The notes beneath the pieces are model-generated. The model saw only the letters and a list, made by a program, of their open reading frames with translations. It had not been told where the DNA came from and did no database searches. Below, piece after piece: positions 46,929 to 60,000 of a stretch of 64,000 nucleotides of DNA. How positions within the stretch are numbered: position 1 is the first letter of the stretch; every line of letters starts with the position of its first letter. A program made the translations under genes and the position numbers. The stretch is from Gymnogyps californianus (taxonomy: Eukaryota; Chordata; Aves; Accipitriformes; Cathartidae), in contig NC_059471.1 in assembly GCF_018139145.2 (NCBI RefSeq), positions 87,814,520 through 87,878,519 of the forward strand. Direction: 5' to 3'.

Positions 46929-49255
46929 CCAAAAGAAAGCAACTGGATGTTCTTTTTAAGCCTGCTGGGAAATTATCAGCTCTTACAAGAAATTCAATTC
47001 ATGCCAAAAATTGTGGAGAAAGGATAATTTTAAGGCATGACTTCAAAGAGGAGAAAGAGATACTTCTACTGACGTTACAAACAGCTCCTATGTATAAGTG
47101 TTGCTGCAACTGCTGGAGAATATAGACTATGCATGCTGTAGGCTGCTACCACAGGTAAACTGAAGACAGGAATTGAACATGAACAAAAGGTAGGCTTTCA
47201 ATGCAGTAACTGGAATAGGAAAAAAAATGCAAGTATTTTTATGGTCATAGGAAAAAAATGTAAATTTGTTCTTGAGAACAAGCATGGAGGGTCACATTTT
47301 CTGTTTATAGTTTTATAAATTAAAAAAAATCTATTTGAAAAAGAACTTATCATCACAGTTTTAAAAAACATTCTTAGTATATTCCTAAAGCAAGACCTGA
47401 AATTTGGTTATGCATTTGCACTTGAGTACTTCCCAAATTCTGTATTTAGTGGTGTCATCAGCATGGTCCAGTGGATACAAAAGCAGCTTGGGATTCACAG
47501 ATACTAGTGCTGGCTCTGTTTCTAGGTGATCTGGGCATGGCATTTCAAAGTCCTCTGAAAGCAAGCCAGCTTCATTATTTTCAATTTTAGTAGGATGGAA
47601 GGATAAATTGTTCCAGTGGACAAAAGTGATAGAGAAAAGGTACGTATAATTACTAGCTTTACTAATTTTATATGAAATACCTGGATTCAACTGAATAGCA
47701 TTTTTCATTGCTGTGTTTTAATTAGCAAAAAGGTAAAAAACATGCAGGTGAACATTAACTGTTCCAGATGCAAGACTTTTTCATGTATTACCTCCAGAGC
47801 CCTGTCAGTAGTGAACAGCATAAGCAGAAAATGGACAGATACTCAGGGCTGTACTTAAATGTGATGGACTTTCTAAAGATCAAAATTCTAAATTTTACTG
47901 ATTCTTGAGAACGTGGAGCGGAACATGTTTCTGTACAACTGAGATCCCTTGGGCTAACCATGATGTCTAAGCTGTAATACTGAAGTTGCTTTGCTTTCTG
48001 TCACACACGATTTCAACATTAAGAAATCCCAGTATAATCTTAAGCAATCATAGCCCTGCAGAGAGCCACAAAATTCTTTCAAAGGGCAATAATATAAACA
48101 CAGTCACAGGCAGACTCTACCAGGGTTTTGGCGAAACCTCTGTCAAGAGCAGTCCAGAATCTCATCCAGCCCAATGTAAAAATTTCATCTTAGCCCCTTA
48201 CTGCATTTAGCCAATTCAGAAACATTGCCTGACTTGAGCACTACATTCAGCTGCTCTAGTTACAGGCCAAAACCAGCCGCATCAGAGAACAGAAGGAATA
48301 CGTAAGTCAAATTCCCCGTCTCTTTGTCCTGGCAATTTAGGAAGTCTCAAGTAACAGGGTAAGAGAGCAACAGAAGAGAGGAGTGTGGCATACAGGCGTC
48401 TCCTACGTTCTAAAATATACACGGGACTTTCCCTGCTTTCATTCCTGACAATAAAAACTTTAATATAAAGCCAATTCTTTAATACAAATTCTGAGCAGAG
48501 CAAGAGACTAAATTAAGTTTCAGCCACTTTCAGAGGCCTGAATAAAGCTCAAAGTTCTCTAAACAGTTAAACCCTTGGAGGAAGAGACCCATGCTCCTCT
48601 TGGAAATGGCCATATTACACACAAAAAAGACTGAATTTAGGTAATATTTTCTTATGTGACAGGAGCCCTCTAAGAGTTCAGATCTGAAAAACACAAGCCT
48701 TCCCAGAATCACAGCCCTTTTTAACTAGAATTTCTTTTTAAATGATGTTGGTACTGATATTAATATTCCAACGGTCAGTTTACCTCACTGTTACAAAGGC
48801 AAACCTTGCTTGGGTCCAGTTTTGCTTTTCAGACACCACATTTTGTTACGCCTTTGTTGGCTATGCTGAAGAATGTCTTTCCATATGATGAACCAGAATG
48901 GGTACATAAATGGAGCAAGTGATACTGGGCCACCTGTCTTTGGTAAATCCAGTAGATAGTGACCTTGGGGTTCAATTTTTCCAAATCCTTTATTGTCATG
49001 ACACTATTGAACCCCTTTTCTCCTTCCTAAAATCGATATGACTTCCATATGCAAAACATTTCTCTACCCTTACTCAGTACTGCCAAGCACATGTCCAAGA
49101 GCCACAGTAGCTCACTAAAACCTCATTCATGGTACACTACAGCTTGCAGCCACTTTACTAACACTGACAGATCACTTTGCATCAGATAGATAGCCATCCT
49201 CTTTCTTAAATTTCCCGTAGTCCTGTGGAAAACTGATATTGTTACAAACTAGGTC
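46929..49255. other. Unique non-coding sequence with an old SINE
   Basis: Apart from the tRNA-derived SINE at 47461-47555, this stretch is A+T-rich and shows no gene. A minus-strand open frame of 107 codons (47385-47708) covers the SINE and is not a gene. Confidence 0.5.
47461..47555 (+). mobile_element. Ancient tRNA-derived CORE-SINE (MIR/AmnSINE-like)
   Basis: The order of conserved blocks matches amniote tRNA-derived SINEs. GCATGGTCCAGTGGATAC (47461-47478) stands for the tRNA head with box A. CTTGGGATTCACAGA is the middle, and CTGGCTCTG (about 47510-47518) follows the box B region. GGTGATCTGGGCATGGCATT (47525-47544) corresponds to the core 'TGTGACCTTGGGCAAGTCACTT'. It is strongly diverged, in line with an insertion before the origin of birds. 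The exact family cannot be named by eye. Confidence 0.6.
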
Positions 49256-49323
49256 ATCAATAGTCTAAATTGCTAAAAATCAATAGTCTAAATTGCTAAA
49301 AATCAATAGTCAAAGTGCTAAAT
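49256..49323. repeat. 23-bp tandem repeat, three units
   Basis: Two identical units of 23 bp (ATCAATAGTCTAAATTGC plus TAAAA) occupy 49256-49278 and 49279-49301. A third, shortened unit with changes runs to about 49323. The identity of the first two suggests recent slippage. Confidence 0.92.
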
Positions 49324-52300
49324 AGTCACTGCTAATACCCAGTTCTTATAGAATCCAACAGAAAGGCACATATTCAGTGAGGATTCCCCATTTACAGTCA
49401 TGTTTCATAGCCTGTCTGCCAGCTTTTAGTCCATTTAAGAAGCATCAAATTGATTTCATTTCATTCTAGTTACTTGATCAAAAAATCATGCCTCACAGAA
49501 GCGTATTATATATTACTTCAACACAAGGGCATTGATCAAACTGTATTTGTTATCTCTCAAATAAGAGAATAAAGAAAGGAATAAAGAGTCAGGTCGATAA
49601 AATCTATTTTCCAAAAATCACGGGTGACTAGTCTTAAAGAACGATAGGAAGTTTAAATGTAGTCCAGTAGGAGAATTTCTTTTACTTTTTCCAGGACCAG
49701 AGCCAAATTGATGGGCTTGCAATTATCCAGAAGATTCCTTTTTAAAGCATTGGTGACAAATTTCCAAGTTCTCTGTAATTTCCCTGTGTTTCAAAGCATA
49801 TTGAAAAATTCAAGCTTCATAACCCACAGAACTGTCCAGTGAATTCTTTAAAAACTTCTGGGTATTAGTTGGCAGGTCCAGGTGTTTAAGTGAGCCCAAT
49901 AGTAACAGTTCACACAGTAGTGTAACAGTAGTTCACACAGTAGCACAGCAGCACAGCAAAGGTGAAGGAGGGTGTTATATACTTCATGATCACCATCAGC
50001 AGAGGTGCAGCAGGCTGTCCTTCACTGACACGTGAAGAAGAGAAGTAATTCAATGAATGCTTCATTCTAACTCTAATGGACAGTTTTCACCCAGCAATGG
50101 CCCATTCTTTTGTTCAGACCACTTTTGTTCTTACTATGCTTCTTTAAAATAAAAAAAAGCAAGAAAAACGTATTTCATCCATAATTGTATTCGCCATTGA
50201 GATTTTTGTGTGCCTTTATCAATTTCCTGAAGTCCTTAACTTTTATTTTATAAAACCTTCACACCCCTACCTTCTTACTTGGGGATTTCCATAGTAATAA
50301 TTTTTCTTTGTTGGGTTTTCTTTGTCTTTTTGGTCATCAAGTTTAACATTCTTAGACAGAAAAAAAATACGGTTTACCATTTTTTTGTCTTGAAACTCGT
50401 TTTCAGCACTATGAAATTGGTCATTTTCATAAACCAGTGAGAATAGGGAATTGAATATATTTATTACAGGAAAACAGAATAAAATCAGGATCACTTATGA
50501 CTAATTAGCTACTCATTAGTGATTTGCATGTCACACAGAGATACGCTGTAGGAGAGGAAAAGCTGTGGTATTGCTGACTACAGCTACCACGACACTCAAT
50601 ACAGAACTACATCATCAAGGAAAATCCTTACATGCATCCCCCCGAGTCTCCTTCTCTGCTGTTGAAAAATTCACCTGCAAGACGCTGCTGACCAAAGGCT
50701 CATGGCACAGATGGGGGGTTCTTGCCGGCCACACCACTCAGCTCCTCAAAGAGTGTCAGCATAGACCAGATGGACTCCTGGCTCACCCTGCAGTACCCCT
50801 ACATGGCGGGTTTCTACAGAACATGCTTTTTAATGGTCGTCCGTATATACAGCAGAGGAATTCTGCCTGCGGCCCCTGTCCAAGGAAAGTTAAGTAGATC
50901 ACCGCTAAATCTAGACATATTTTCTTGGCTTTGGCCAGCTGAGATACACACTAGATAGCAACTTGAATGGCATTTTGAAGATAAGATCCCAAAACATAAA
51001 TTCAAGATCAGGACACAAAATTCAATGAATATCATATGCAGATCAAGTGAGGAAAAGAGATTCTTAACCAGTATGCGTAAGACTCTACAGTGGAAGGGCT
51101 ATATTTATTAGTAGTAGTTTATTATTTATACTATGTCCCAGGACTATTTTTTCTGCCATGCAAAGATCCAACAAGCCTTTTTGCTTTAGCAAAGAAAAGA
51201 GTCATTTGCTAGATGTCAGTGGACTGTGTTTTCTGTTCTTCTGTAATAGCTATTCTCTGAAGGCTTAAACTGATTGTTCTTTAACCATAATGTTGTTAAA
51301 GAAATGCCAGGAAGTTTATTCGTGGTTTATTAATACTGCAGAGGCCCCAAAGCAGCAAGATAATGTCCAGACTTCCAAAAAACAGGCTTGCCAACCATCC
51401 CCTTGGCCAGCTTCCAATTAAAGGAAGAACATGACAGCCAAGCTGCAGCTACAATGACTTCAGAAAGTGCTGAAAAAAAGTAGAATGATCCAAGCCACAG
51501 AGCCCTACTCCAATTTTATACACACAAAAAAAAAAGCCAAAATGTCACTCACATTTCATTTGTACCATCACACAAAGTCCAGACTGGGTGTCTAAGAATA
51601 TTTCTTCCCCAAATGCTTTTTCAGAGTTCAGGTTAGTGTTCTGAGACCAAAAGGCAAAGCCACTAACTCACTGCAGTACGTTGCTTCATCCTACCATAAG
51701 CTTTTTTCTCTGCAAAATATTGATAATTCTATCATCTGGGTTCCTCTTATCTTTTTGATAAATGAGGCTACTTCCTTCCTAACTTATTAAGGCATTTATC
51801 CTCTCCTTTACATTTGAAACACTGAGAAACACATATCTGATGATATACCTAAAAATACTTCTGAAGCCCTTCACTATAAAACTATTTTGGCGAAGACCAG
51901 GTGGACTCATGTTTGTAGTTTCTGAGATCTCCTAAGTTTGCTCTCTGACACAAGAACACCTGCGTTTCCTCCTTCAGGGCCGAACATCAAACAATTTCCT
52001 TTTCAAGGTTAACACTTGCAGATTTACTTTGATCTCTGGAATGTTACGGGATGAAAAAGGGGTTTTAGAGTGTTAGTTTTCCCATGAAAAGCAGCCCAGC
52101 TTCTTCTGAAGGCACATTCTATTATTGAGCAGTCACGTTGCCATCTATGAAAATGAATGACCATACGATACATCAAAGTGCACTATTGTATTCCTAAATA
52201 GATAAGAGGCTCACACCGCAAAGTTCAGGCACAGATTCCAAAGGCATTGCAAGGCTGTCCCTCACCATGGTTTGGGGAGGTAGGGGACAGGGCACAGGAC

Positions 52301-55300
52301 CTTCAACAGGACAGATGTGCCCACTTCCGAGCATTCAGGACCAAGCCTCTCTGGCTGCTCTTGCCACCAGGCAATGCCCCCTTGCTGCTTACTCCTGCAT
52401 ATTCCAGAGATGAAAGCAGAGATATTTCAGATGTGATTGCCTGTCCCAGTTGTCTCAGCACTCCATGAAGGAAGAAAATTCCTTTAATATAAAAGTTGCC
52501 TATAAAAGGGTGGCTGCACAGCATTTCTGTTGGATGCACATGTTTTTCACTATTTGACATTCAGGCAGCCTTTTTTCTTTTTCATGATATATGCAATGTT
52601 AGGAACAATGGGTTTACCATGGCTCCAAGTCCTGTAAACACGAGGTGTTGATTTTTTTAGAGCATTCTAAAATGTGGAACTGCTTCATTAATGTCATATG
52701 ATTTAAATCTAAGAATTAGGTATCAGTGTTTCACCTGTAAACTTTTTTCTTCAAAGAAATAAAATTGACTCTATCAACTGCACAATCACAAGCAAAAATC
52801 TGGGAGCCTGACAGGCAGAAGACACTCACTTTTCATGGTGCACTGCTCCTCCCCATCTCAGCATCAGAACATTTCCATAGAGCTGTCACAGGGGGACCTG
52901 AGGTAAAGATCCCTAAGATTTATATTAAGCAGGAGTTTGGATGTCAGGAGACAGTTATTCTTTGGTCTTCCTAATGAGGTCATGAAGAATTTTGTTTTCA
53001 AACACAGTATTTCTGATTCCAAAATCATAACTGTGAAGAATCTGATGTTTTCTGCAGTGCGTTATCTTTGTAGTTATTAATCTAAAATATTCACCTACAA
53101 GTGTCTGAAGTTAGGCACTTAAAATCTATATTCAGTTATGTAAGACTGTAGGATGCCAAGTACTGGAAGATTTGTAGATATTTGCTATCATCTTGAAAAA
53201 TTGGTTTATTCTGTTTATTCAATATTATTATGAAAAATTTAGAGGAGTATTGTAATAGTTGGGTTTCATCCCTGCCACCTAGCATTTCACAAATCACGTT
53301 TTAACACTTATTTCTAAATATTTTTAAGGTTCATTTAAGGTGGCATCTGCCTTTGAATATGTATCCAGTTCTCCTGGCATCCAAGATGGAACAATTGTTC
53401 AGTAAATTTTGTCATTTAGTTCACTGGAATTGGGATTTCACTTCAAGCTTTGGCTTAGCAAAACCAGGGATAACATCCTAAGAGTGGATCTAGCACTTAC
53501 AAAGTGGACAACAATCTGGAAAATTAAGATCTGGTTTATTTATTCAGTGACGATCGAGGAGACAGCCATAGCAGTCTTTCCATATTCCTCCTGTAATACA
53601 GAGGGACCTTTTTTTTTAAAGTAGTAGTAAATAGCAGTCCTAAACAATAGAATATTACTTCACAGTGCTAAACACCAATTCACATGCTATGTATTGTGTT
53701 TTCTCCATTCTACTCTAGGCTGTTATGAAAACATAAACTTAAAACATTTGTTGCTGTGCTATGTATAACTCTGCTCAGAGTCCTTTCCTCTTTTTCATTA
53801 TTTCTGTCTGGAACTGGGAAGCTTTTCTTGAAGCTCTATTTTTTCTCCCTTGGAAAAAAAAAAAAAAAAGGGCAAGAGAAGATGAAGAATTTAAAGGCCT
53901 CATGTCTTACAGAGTACCTCCAGTTAGAAATATGCTACAATCGGCACACTTGTCATTTTATGTAGAAAGAACCAGATGATGGTGGAATTCTATCCATGCT
54001 AAGAAAGCAGGAATAGGACTTACAAGGATGCTTACATCTGTCCCTAATTTGCTTGCACGTAAACCCACAGTAATCTGCTTTATTGCCAAAGTCATATAAA
54101 GAAATTGGGCACCAAGCAGCATAGGTAATCTCGAACTGGAGGCCCTCCAGCCTAATTAGACAGAAACGCCCAGAAGGCCCAAGACTGAAATATGGCATGT
54201 AGATTTTGAAATGTATGAAGAGACAGAACAGTCTCATTAGCAGCTGTCCAAGTGTATGTTTAAGCCTCTGAAGTTTTTCTTGACTGAGGGAAGGAGTAAG
54301 CCATGTCTATGCCTGAGGCTAAGTACAAGGAAAAGCATCCCACTCCTTCTGAAATGGCCCCCAGCTCCCAGCTCCCGCCCCAGCATGCTCCTCCTGGGCT
54401 TTGCGCAATTCCTCGCCACTCTCTTTGCAAAGACAACCCCACAGTCAGCAAGCTGATTTAGTATCAGTAATGCTGGGAAAGCCAAAACATTATAAGTCAT
54501 TGAAAAACAAGACAAAGAAGCGATTCTGTGGAGAGTTTAAAGAGATATTGGTTCATTATTCATTATTTAGTAGATATATTTCTTAAGGAAGTTAGTCATG
54601 GAGTTTTGCCAGAAGCCATAAAAAGTGATAATTTCCCTTATTTCAAATCTCTGAATGTTTTTTATTTTTCTGGCGTCAAACAACTATTGATGGCTACTTT
54701 CTGATTACAAGCTTGTCTCTCTGATTACAGTCATGCATCTACTTTGTAGAAGGATGCAAAATTATGAGTGAATTAAAGAAAGAGACAGAGGAGAAGTCCG
54801 TGGCAATTTTAAGGCAGAATGGCTGTGGCAGAAAAGGCTACACATGACACAGAACTGACCTCCCTGTTGCAGATTCCAGGCACACTCGGGGACTATCTAT
54901 TTTTGGAAACATAACAACTACACTTAACTAACCAGAGGGTGTGATAGAAATGTTTTTATCAAATTATCTCTCTCTAAGTTATTTGGGGGAACAATGCAAG
55001 GTAACACATTATTTCCTTTTTGAATTGAGTTTTTCCATTATCAGGAAATATCACACTGGCCACAGAATTATAAACAACTTCTGGTTTTAATAAAATAAAG
55101 AGGGCTTTGTGCTTCTTTTCTTTTTCTGCAAACACAACACAAAGGAAACACAAGGACGTAGCAGAGTCCAGAGATCTTGCGTGCAATAAAAAATTGTGGA
55201 TAAAGCCTTCTGTTAATTGACATTCAAGGTCAATTTGTATCTTTGTCTGTGATGCTGTGGCCTATTTGCTATTGTTGTATTAGTGCCTGAGGTCACCAAT

Positions 55301-55640
55301 CAGCCTCATTTTCTTGATAAGTTTTATGGGAAGACTATTTGACATTTAACTTCAGCAGCAAGCACTACTGAAGCCTTACTGTTACAAAACAAATAGGCAA
55401 ATTTTAAGTGGGGATAAATTTTAAAGAACTTTTCTTAAAGATTTTTTTATGATTTTAGTTTTTGTAAAGGTTTTTTTTTTAAGAATATATACCAGGACAT
55501 CCATTGTTCTCTTTTGCCCTTCCCTGTGCTTTAGGTTTGAGATTCAGGGAAAGAAGAAAATAAAGCGGTAGGAAAGGAGTTACTTGGCCACAACATGGCA
55601 AGCCTTACAGTACTGCTCATCTTCGTCTAACCTCACCCAG
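49324..55640. other. Unique non-coding sequence
   Basis: A+T-rich sequence of about 6.3 kb without recognisable exons. It includes a small tandem duplication at 49901-49943, a 16-A run at 53854-53869, and an AATAAA at about 55558-55563 on the plus strand that has no supporting gene. Confidence 0.5.
49901..49943. repeat. Imperfect ~20-bp tandem duplication
   Basis: AGTAACAG...TTCACACAGTAG (49901-49920) is followed by TGTAACAGTAGTTCACACAGTAG-type sequence (49921-49943). The units differ by a 3-base insertion and one substitution, and a CACAGCAG run follows. Confidence 0.75.
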
Positions 55641-56099
55641 CAGTCAATATCGGAGGCGATGCCTGGCGCTGCGAGGCCGTTTCCTCTCATGCATCCCGGG
55701 GTGTGACCGAGGCATCCCCTCTGGTAGGGGACCCGCAACCCACTGAGGGAACAGAGCTTTGGACTGCGGGCATGTCTGTCTACGGGGGCACGCGCAGACA
55801 GACATGAGCTCACCGCCCACGCAGGAGCCAGCTCCTGTCCAGGAGCCACGTAGCCTCATTAGAGCAAACCCATGCCCAACCTGATGCGTCTGTGCCCAGC
55901 AGAAGAAGCCGAGATTAACTGGCAGGCATCCACACGTACGTGCCCTGGACACCCGACAGAAAGCCTGGCGAGCGCTAAGATGGAGCACGCGGACCGGGCA
56001 CCCCGGCGGGCAGGGTGATGAGTGCTCCCGTGTTGACGACGAGGGGAAAAGGCACCAGTGAGACTTCGCTAAGGATAAATGTAAACAAGAAGGAAATGA

Positions 56100-57060
56100 A
56101 GAGGGAAGCAGGCAAGCCTTTGCTGGCTGAAGCAGATGAAAGGGGAGATGCCGTCTCGCTGGGCCCAGGCCCACGCAAAAGCAAAGCGGGCTCCAAGGGC
56201 ACACACAGGGGTGGGTGGCTGGGTGGTGGTGGGAGGCAGCAGGCACACATGCCTGCCGAAAAATGCCACCCAGGCACGAGGAGGCTGGCTGCGAAGCCAA
56301 GCAGGGTGGCAGAGGCTGGGAGGGGAGAAGCCCCAGTTGGGCAAAGCAGGGTGGCGGAGGCGGGGGGCAGTGAGGGGGGAAGCCTGCGAACCCCGGCGCC
56401 GGGGAAACGGGGCCCTTCTCTGGGCTGAGGAGCTGCACCCTAACTACCAGTCCTCGGGCCACAGGCAGGTGAGGCACGCCATGGCCTGGGGTAAGCCCCT
56501 GTACCTGACCCCGAGCGCTGTCCCAGGTCCCCGCCATCGCCCCGGCCCCCGCCACCGGCAGGACCCCCTTACCTTCCCGCTGCGGGCGGGGGCCGCTCCT
56601 CGCCTGGCCCCCGGCTCCTCCTGCGAGGGGACGGCGGGCCTGGCCCGGGGGCTGCCCCGCGGCGCAGGCGGCGGCCGGCCCCCGGCCTGACCCTGCCCGG
56701 CCGTCCCCGGCCGGCGAGGCGCTCCCGGGGCCCGCCAACGGCGCGTAGCGGGGAAACCCCGGCTCCCCGGCCGCCGCGGTGGGCGCCTACCTGTTGCCAG
56801 GGAAACCCCGTGTCTCCTCAGCCGCGGCCTTCCCCGGCGGGCGGCGGGCGGCAGCCCGGCCCGCTCCGCTCCCGCAGCCGCGGCGCGACCCCGGGGGCGG
56901 GAGCGGCGGTGGGGCAGCGGCAGAGAGGAGGGGTGTGAGGGGTCCGCGGGGGTGGCGGTGCTTGCAGCTCCCGGGGCCGGGGCGGGGGGGTGTGGAAATT
57001 TAACGAGCAGCTTTTTCTGTGAGGCCGGGGGGGAGGGAGGGTGTCTTTGGGCAGATTTCT
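56100..57060. promoter_or_regulatory. CpG island, probable gene promoter
   Basis: G+C content and CpG density rise steeply from about 55.65 kb and peak at 56380-57010, with many GGGCGG/CCGCCC Sp1-type sites and G-rich runs able to form quadruplexes (for example 56973-56993). The rest of the window is A+T-rich and CpG-poor, so this is the clearest gene-associated landmark. It contains a strong X-box. Candidate splice donors occur on both strands: AAG|GTAAGG with last exon base 56573 and CAG|GTAGGC with last exon base 56791 on minus, and CAG|GTGAGG at 56468/56469 on plus. Open frames of up to 364 codons through the island are Pro/Ala/Gly/Arg-rich low-complexity translations typical of G+C-rich DNA and are not accepted as proteins. 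Confidence 0.85.
56793..56806. promoter_or_regulatory. X-box (RFX factor site)
   Basis: GTTGCCAGGGAAAC is a near-perfect palindromic X-box, matching GTTRCC-N2-RGYAAC-type consensus except for one position in the right arm. It sits in the densest part of the CpG island. RFX factors use such sites near the start of many ciliary genes and some others. The site reads on both strands, so it does not fix the direction of transcription. It also overlaps a candidate minus-strand splice donor two bases to its left. Confidence 0.7.
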
Positions 57061-60000
57061 CCCAGTTTTGGGCACAATAAACCCCGCTCATTTATTAAGC
57101 TGGGGACTGTTTCAAAAAGAGTAATTGTGATTTGGGTAGGAGCTGCCAGCCCCTGCAGCCCGCGCTGCGTGGGAAACTGAAAGAGACTGCTGTATCTGGG
57201 CTTTGCTATGCAGGACTCTGCGAAGCAGGTGGAAAAATCATGAGCAGATTTTACCCAGACAAATGGATAACACCGCCTTGCCTTCTGTAGGGATGTTCTT
57301 TGTTTGGTAATAAAGGCTTTCCGATGACGGAGAGCGGTGGCATTGTGTTGACTAATTCAGCTGCTGTTCTCCTATCCGTAGCGTAAGGGCATGCCAGTGT
57401 CCGGGAAAGATCACAGGAGAAATTATGCCGCCACTCAAAAATGGTCTCCGTTCCCTTTAGCGGCACAACTGTTTTCCTTGGAGTTAACAACTAATCGATT
57501 CCAGGAATTTGACAGAGGCTTTGTATTAAAGTAACTGTGTGGCTAGCTGGGCCACAAAGTCTTCTCCTTTGCAGCTTGTCTGCAGCAGAAAGGATGGGTC
57601 ACTCTGTCTAGATCCTTGTGGGACTGCTTTATTTCCCAAATCCTGTAGTACTCAGGCTGTAAACTAAAATAGTGTCTTACAATAAAAGTAAAAATTAATT
57701 TGACAATTTCTGACCATATATTTGTTACACTGAATTTTCTTTTAAACACTGAAAACTAACTTTTTCTACCCAAGGAGAAGTTTGAAGGTTTTTTTTTTAT
57801 ATTTCCTGCTTCAAAAAGCAAAAATGAGGCATGACCGTATATATTTTCAAGGTGTTAGTAAGCAAGAAATGTGTATGATTTTATTCAATCTAATATATCA
57901 AGACCTGCTGACAATAATGACTTACAAACCATCATTCATACCACTTACAACTAAAGCAGTTGGGAAATGTCAGAGCAGATATTTTTCTCCCTCAGAAAGG
58001 CCAGCTCTGCTAAACTGAAAATTTCCACAGAAACACACCAGTTTCCAAGAGAATTTTCATCAGAAAGACCTCTAAGACCTGTCTGCAGCTTTTGTTCAAG
58101 AGAGACAAACCAGCGTAGCCCCTGCATAAGCCACCGTCCCAGCGCTGGGGCCCAGAAGGAGGCATCGCTATGGCGTGCCCTTCTGCCAACAGTACTGGGC
58201 AGCACCCGGCACAGCCCGGGCAATAGCGGTTTCTGCCCCACAGACCTTTTAATGCAACAAATAATCAACAGACACTGGGTGGCACTCCCTTATCCCAGCA
58301 AAATCACTTCAGGTTTCAGCATGTGTGCCCACTCCTGTATATCGCTGGGCTCAAGTCTCTTCTGAAACTCCAATCCAATCCTATCCCAACACAAAACCCA
58401 CTCGTAGAGGGACAACCATCGTTGGTTTGGAGGGGAAGAAATGCAGTAAAATTAGAAGAGATAAGGACATTTTGTCTCCAGATATATCCTCCTGCAGCAG
58501 TTGCTATGGTTTTGCACATTCTGAGGTTGTTTTGCCTCATCAGCATTAAAAACTGTCATAAAAGATCAAAGCCATCAGCTGAAGAATAAGGAACTCGATA
58601 CATGTGCTTTGTGCTTGCTCCAGGGTTTCTGTGTCAAGATATGCCACAGGTAGTGTTTTTCAGAGTCTATTAGATCTTCAGGCTCTCTGCACACTGACCT
58701 ACAAGGCAAGTTCTTATATCCTTCCCTTGTTTCAGCAGGACTAGAAGCTCTCTCATGAATGAGAAAGACACATGCTGTGTGTTGCCTGTGCACTGATAAA
58801 TTATCAGTAATTCCTTTTCCCTCACTTTTCTGCATAATTATTTCACCTCTGTCACATACAGCGTGAGAGATGAATCTTCAGTTTAATAAGTACCCCTGAG
58901 AAAGTGAAGTGTCTTTCACTGATCTTAGGGGCAGTTACAACCCATCCTCTTCAAACATTCAAGTTACTGTACCAAAAAGGGGAGCTTTTTATACTGTTGT
59001 CATGATTATCTTTCCAGAGCATAAGATTGCCTATCTTCTCTCTTGCGATTTACTACCGGTTGTTGCTTCTTCACAGGGTTAAAAAAAATGCACAGGGCAA
59101 AAAAAAAAAAGCTCAAAGTTTTCTCTTAGTTCAGTGAAATTGCAATAGCTGCTGTCCATTTGCAGAAATACCTGACATCATAGTTTAATTCTGAAGAATA
59201 CAAAGGACACAAGGAACTTTGGGGATTTTTTCTAAAACTTTTTGACCATGACTCATGTAAAGTTCATGAAACATTTTTCATGAAATGCCAGAGAAATGGT
59301 GCATTTTTAAGGTCCCAGTTTGTCACCTTGCATGAACTCACAGTATAAGGCCAGGAGTAAAATGAAGATTAAAAGGGGTATGAGAAGAATTAATGGTAGT
59401 TTTTTAAGATGCTAATTTTTTGTGGCGTTCAGATGACAGGTGACCTTATAAAATCTACCCAGTGATAAAGATTTGTTCCTGCCATTTTGGCTCACATTCA
59501 ACAAAAGCACCAAGTCTGAAGTATTTTTAATCAAGGTACCTGCAGAAAGTCAGAAGATTTAGATATTTTACTCATTTATCTCATGCACTCTTTCATCTTT
59601 CTCCTACAAGAAGGATTCAATTTACTGAGTCACAGCAAAGAAACCATGCAAAATTTTATTAGAAGGGCTATGTGCAAAAACTATGTGCTACTTCACTGGA
59701 AACCAATGGCACTGGTCCAGTAACTAACATATGCTATCGCGACGGTAACACCACATAGGAGTGATGGGCTGGGCTGCGGGGTGAAAGGAAATGCTAAGCA
59801 AAGTACATGGTAGACGGAAAGAGCTATTCCAGGTTTATCTTCACAGTGCTATTTTTAAGTTTTCAGATGTAATCTGAATGGCTCACCTCGATACAGCCCT
59901 TCTTTCCATAGCTTTAGAAATCAGCGCAGCACAAGCACATGGAAAATACTTCCCAGTTACAGTGTGAACAAGCTAAGCAGGAGGGACCCACTGCAGGATT

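Noticed and set aside
53854..53869. A16 run as the tail of a processed pseudogene or LINE
   Set aside because: No upstream sequence resembles a known mRNA or LINE, no target-site duplication was found, and bird CR1 elements do not use poly(A) tails.
55644..56738. Minus-strand open frame of 364 codons, the longest in the window
   Set aside because: It runs through the CpG island and its flank, where stop codons are rare because of G+C content. The product is rich in Pro, Ala, Gly, Ser and Arg with no domain, and frames on the other strand are open over the same bases.
56444..57091. Minus-strand frame of 215 codons starting with ATG near 57089-57091
   Set aside because: Weak initiation context (AATAAATGAGC) and low-complexity Pro/Arg/Ala-rich product. 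It could at most hold a first coding exon ending at the donor near 56791, which cannot be shown here.
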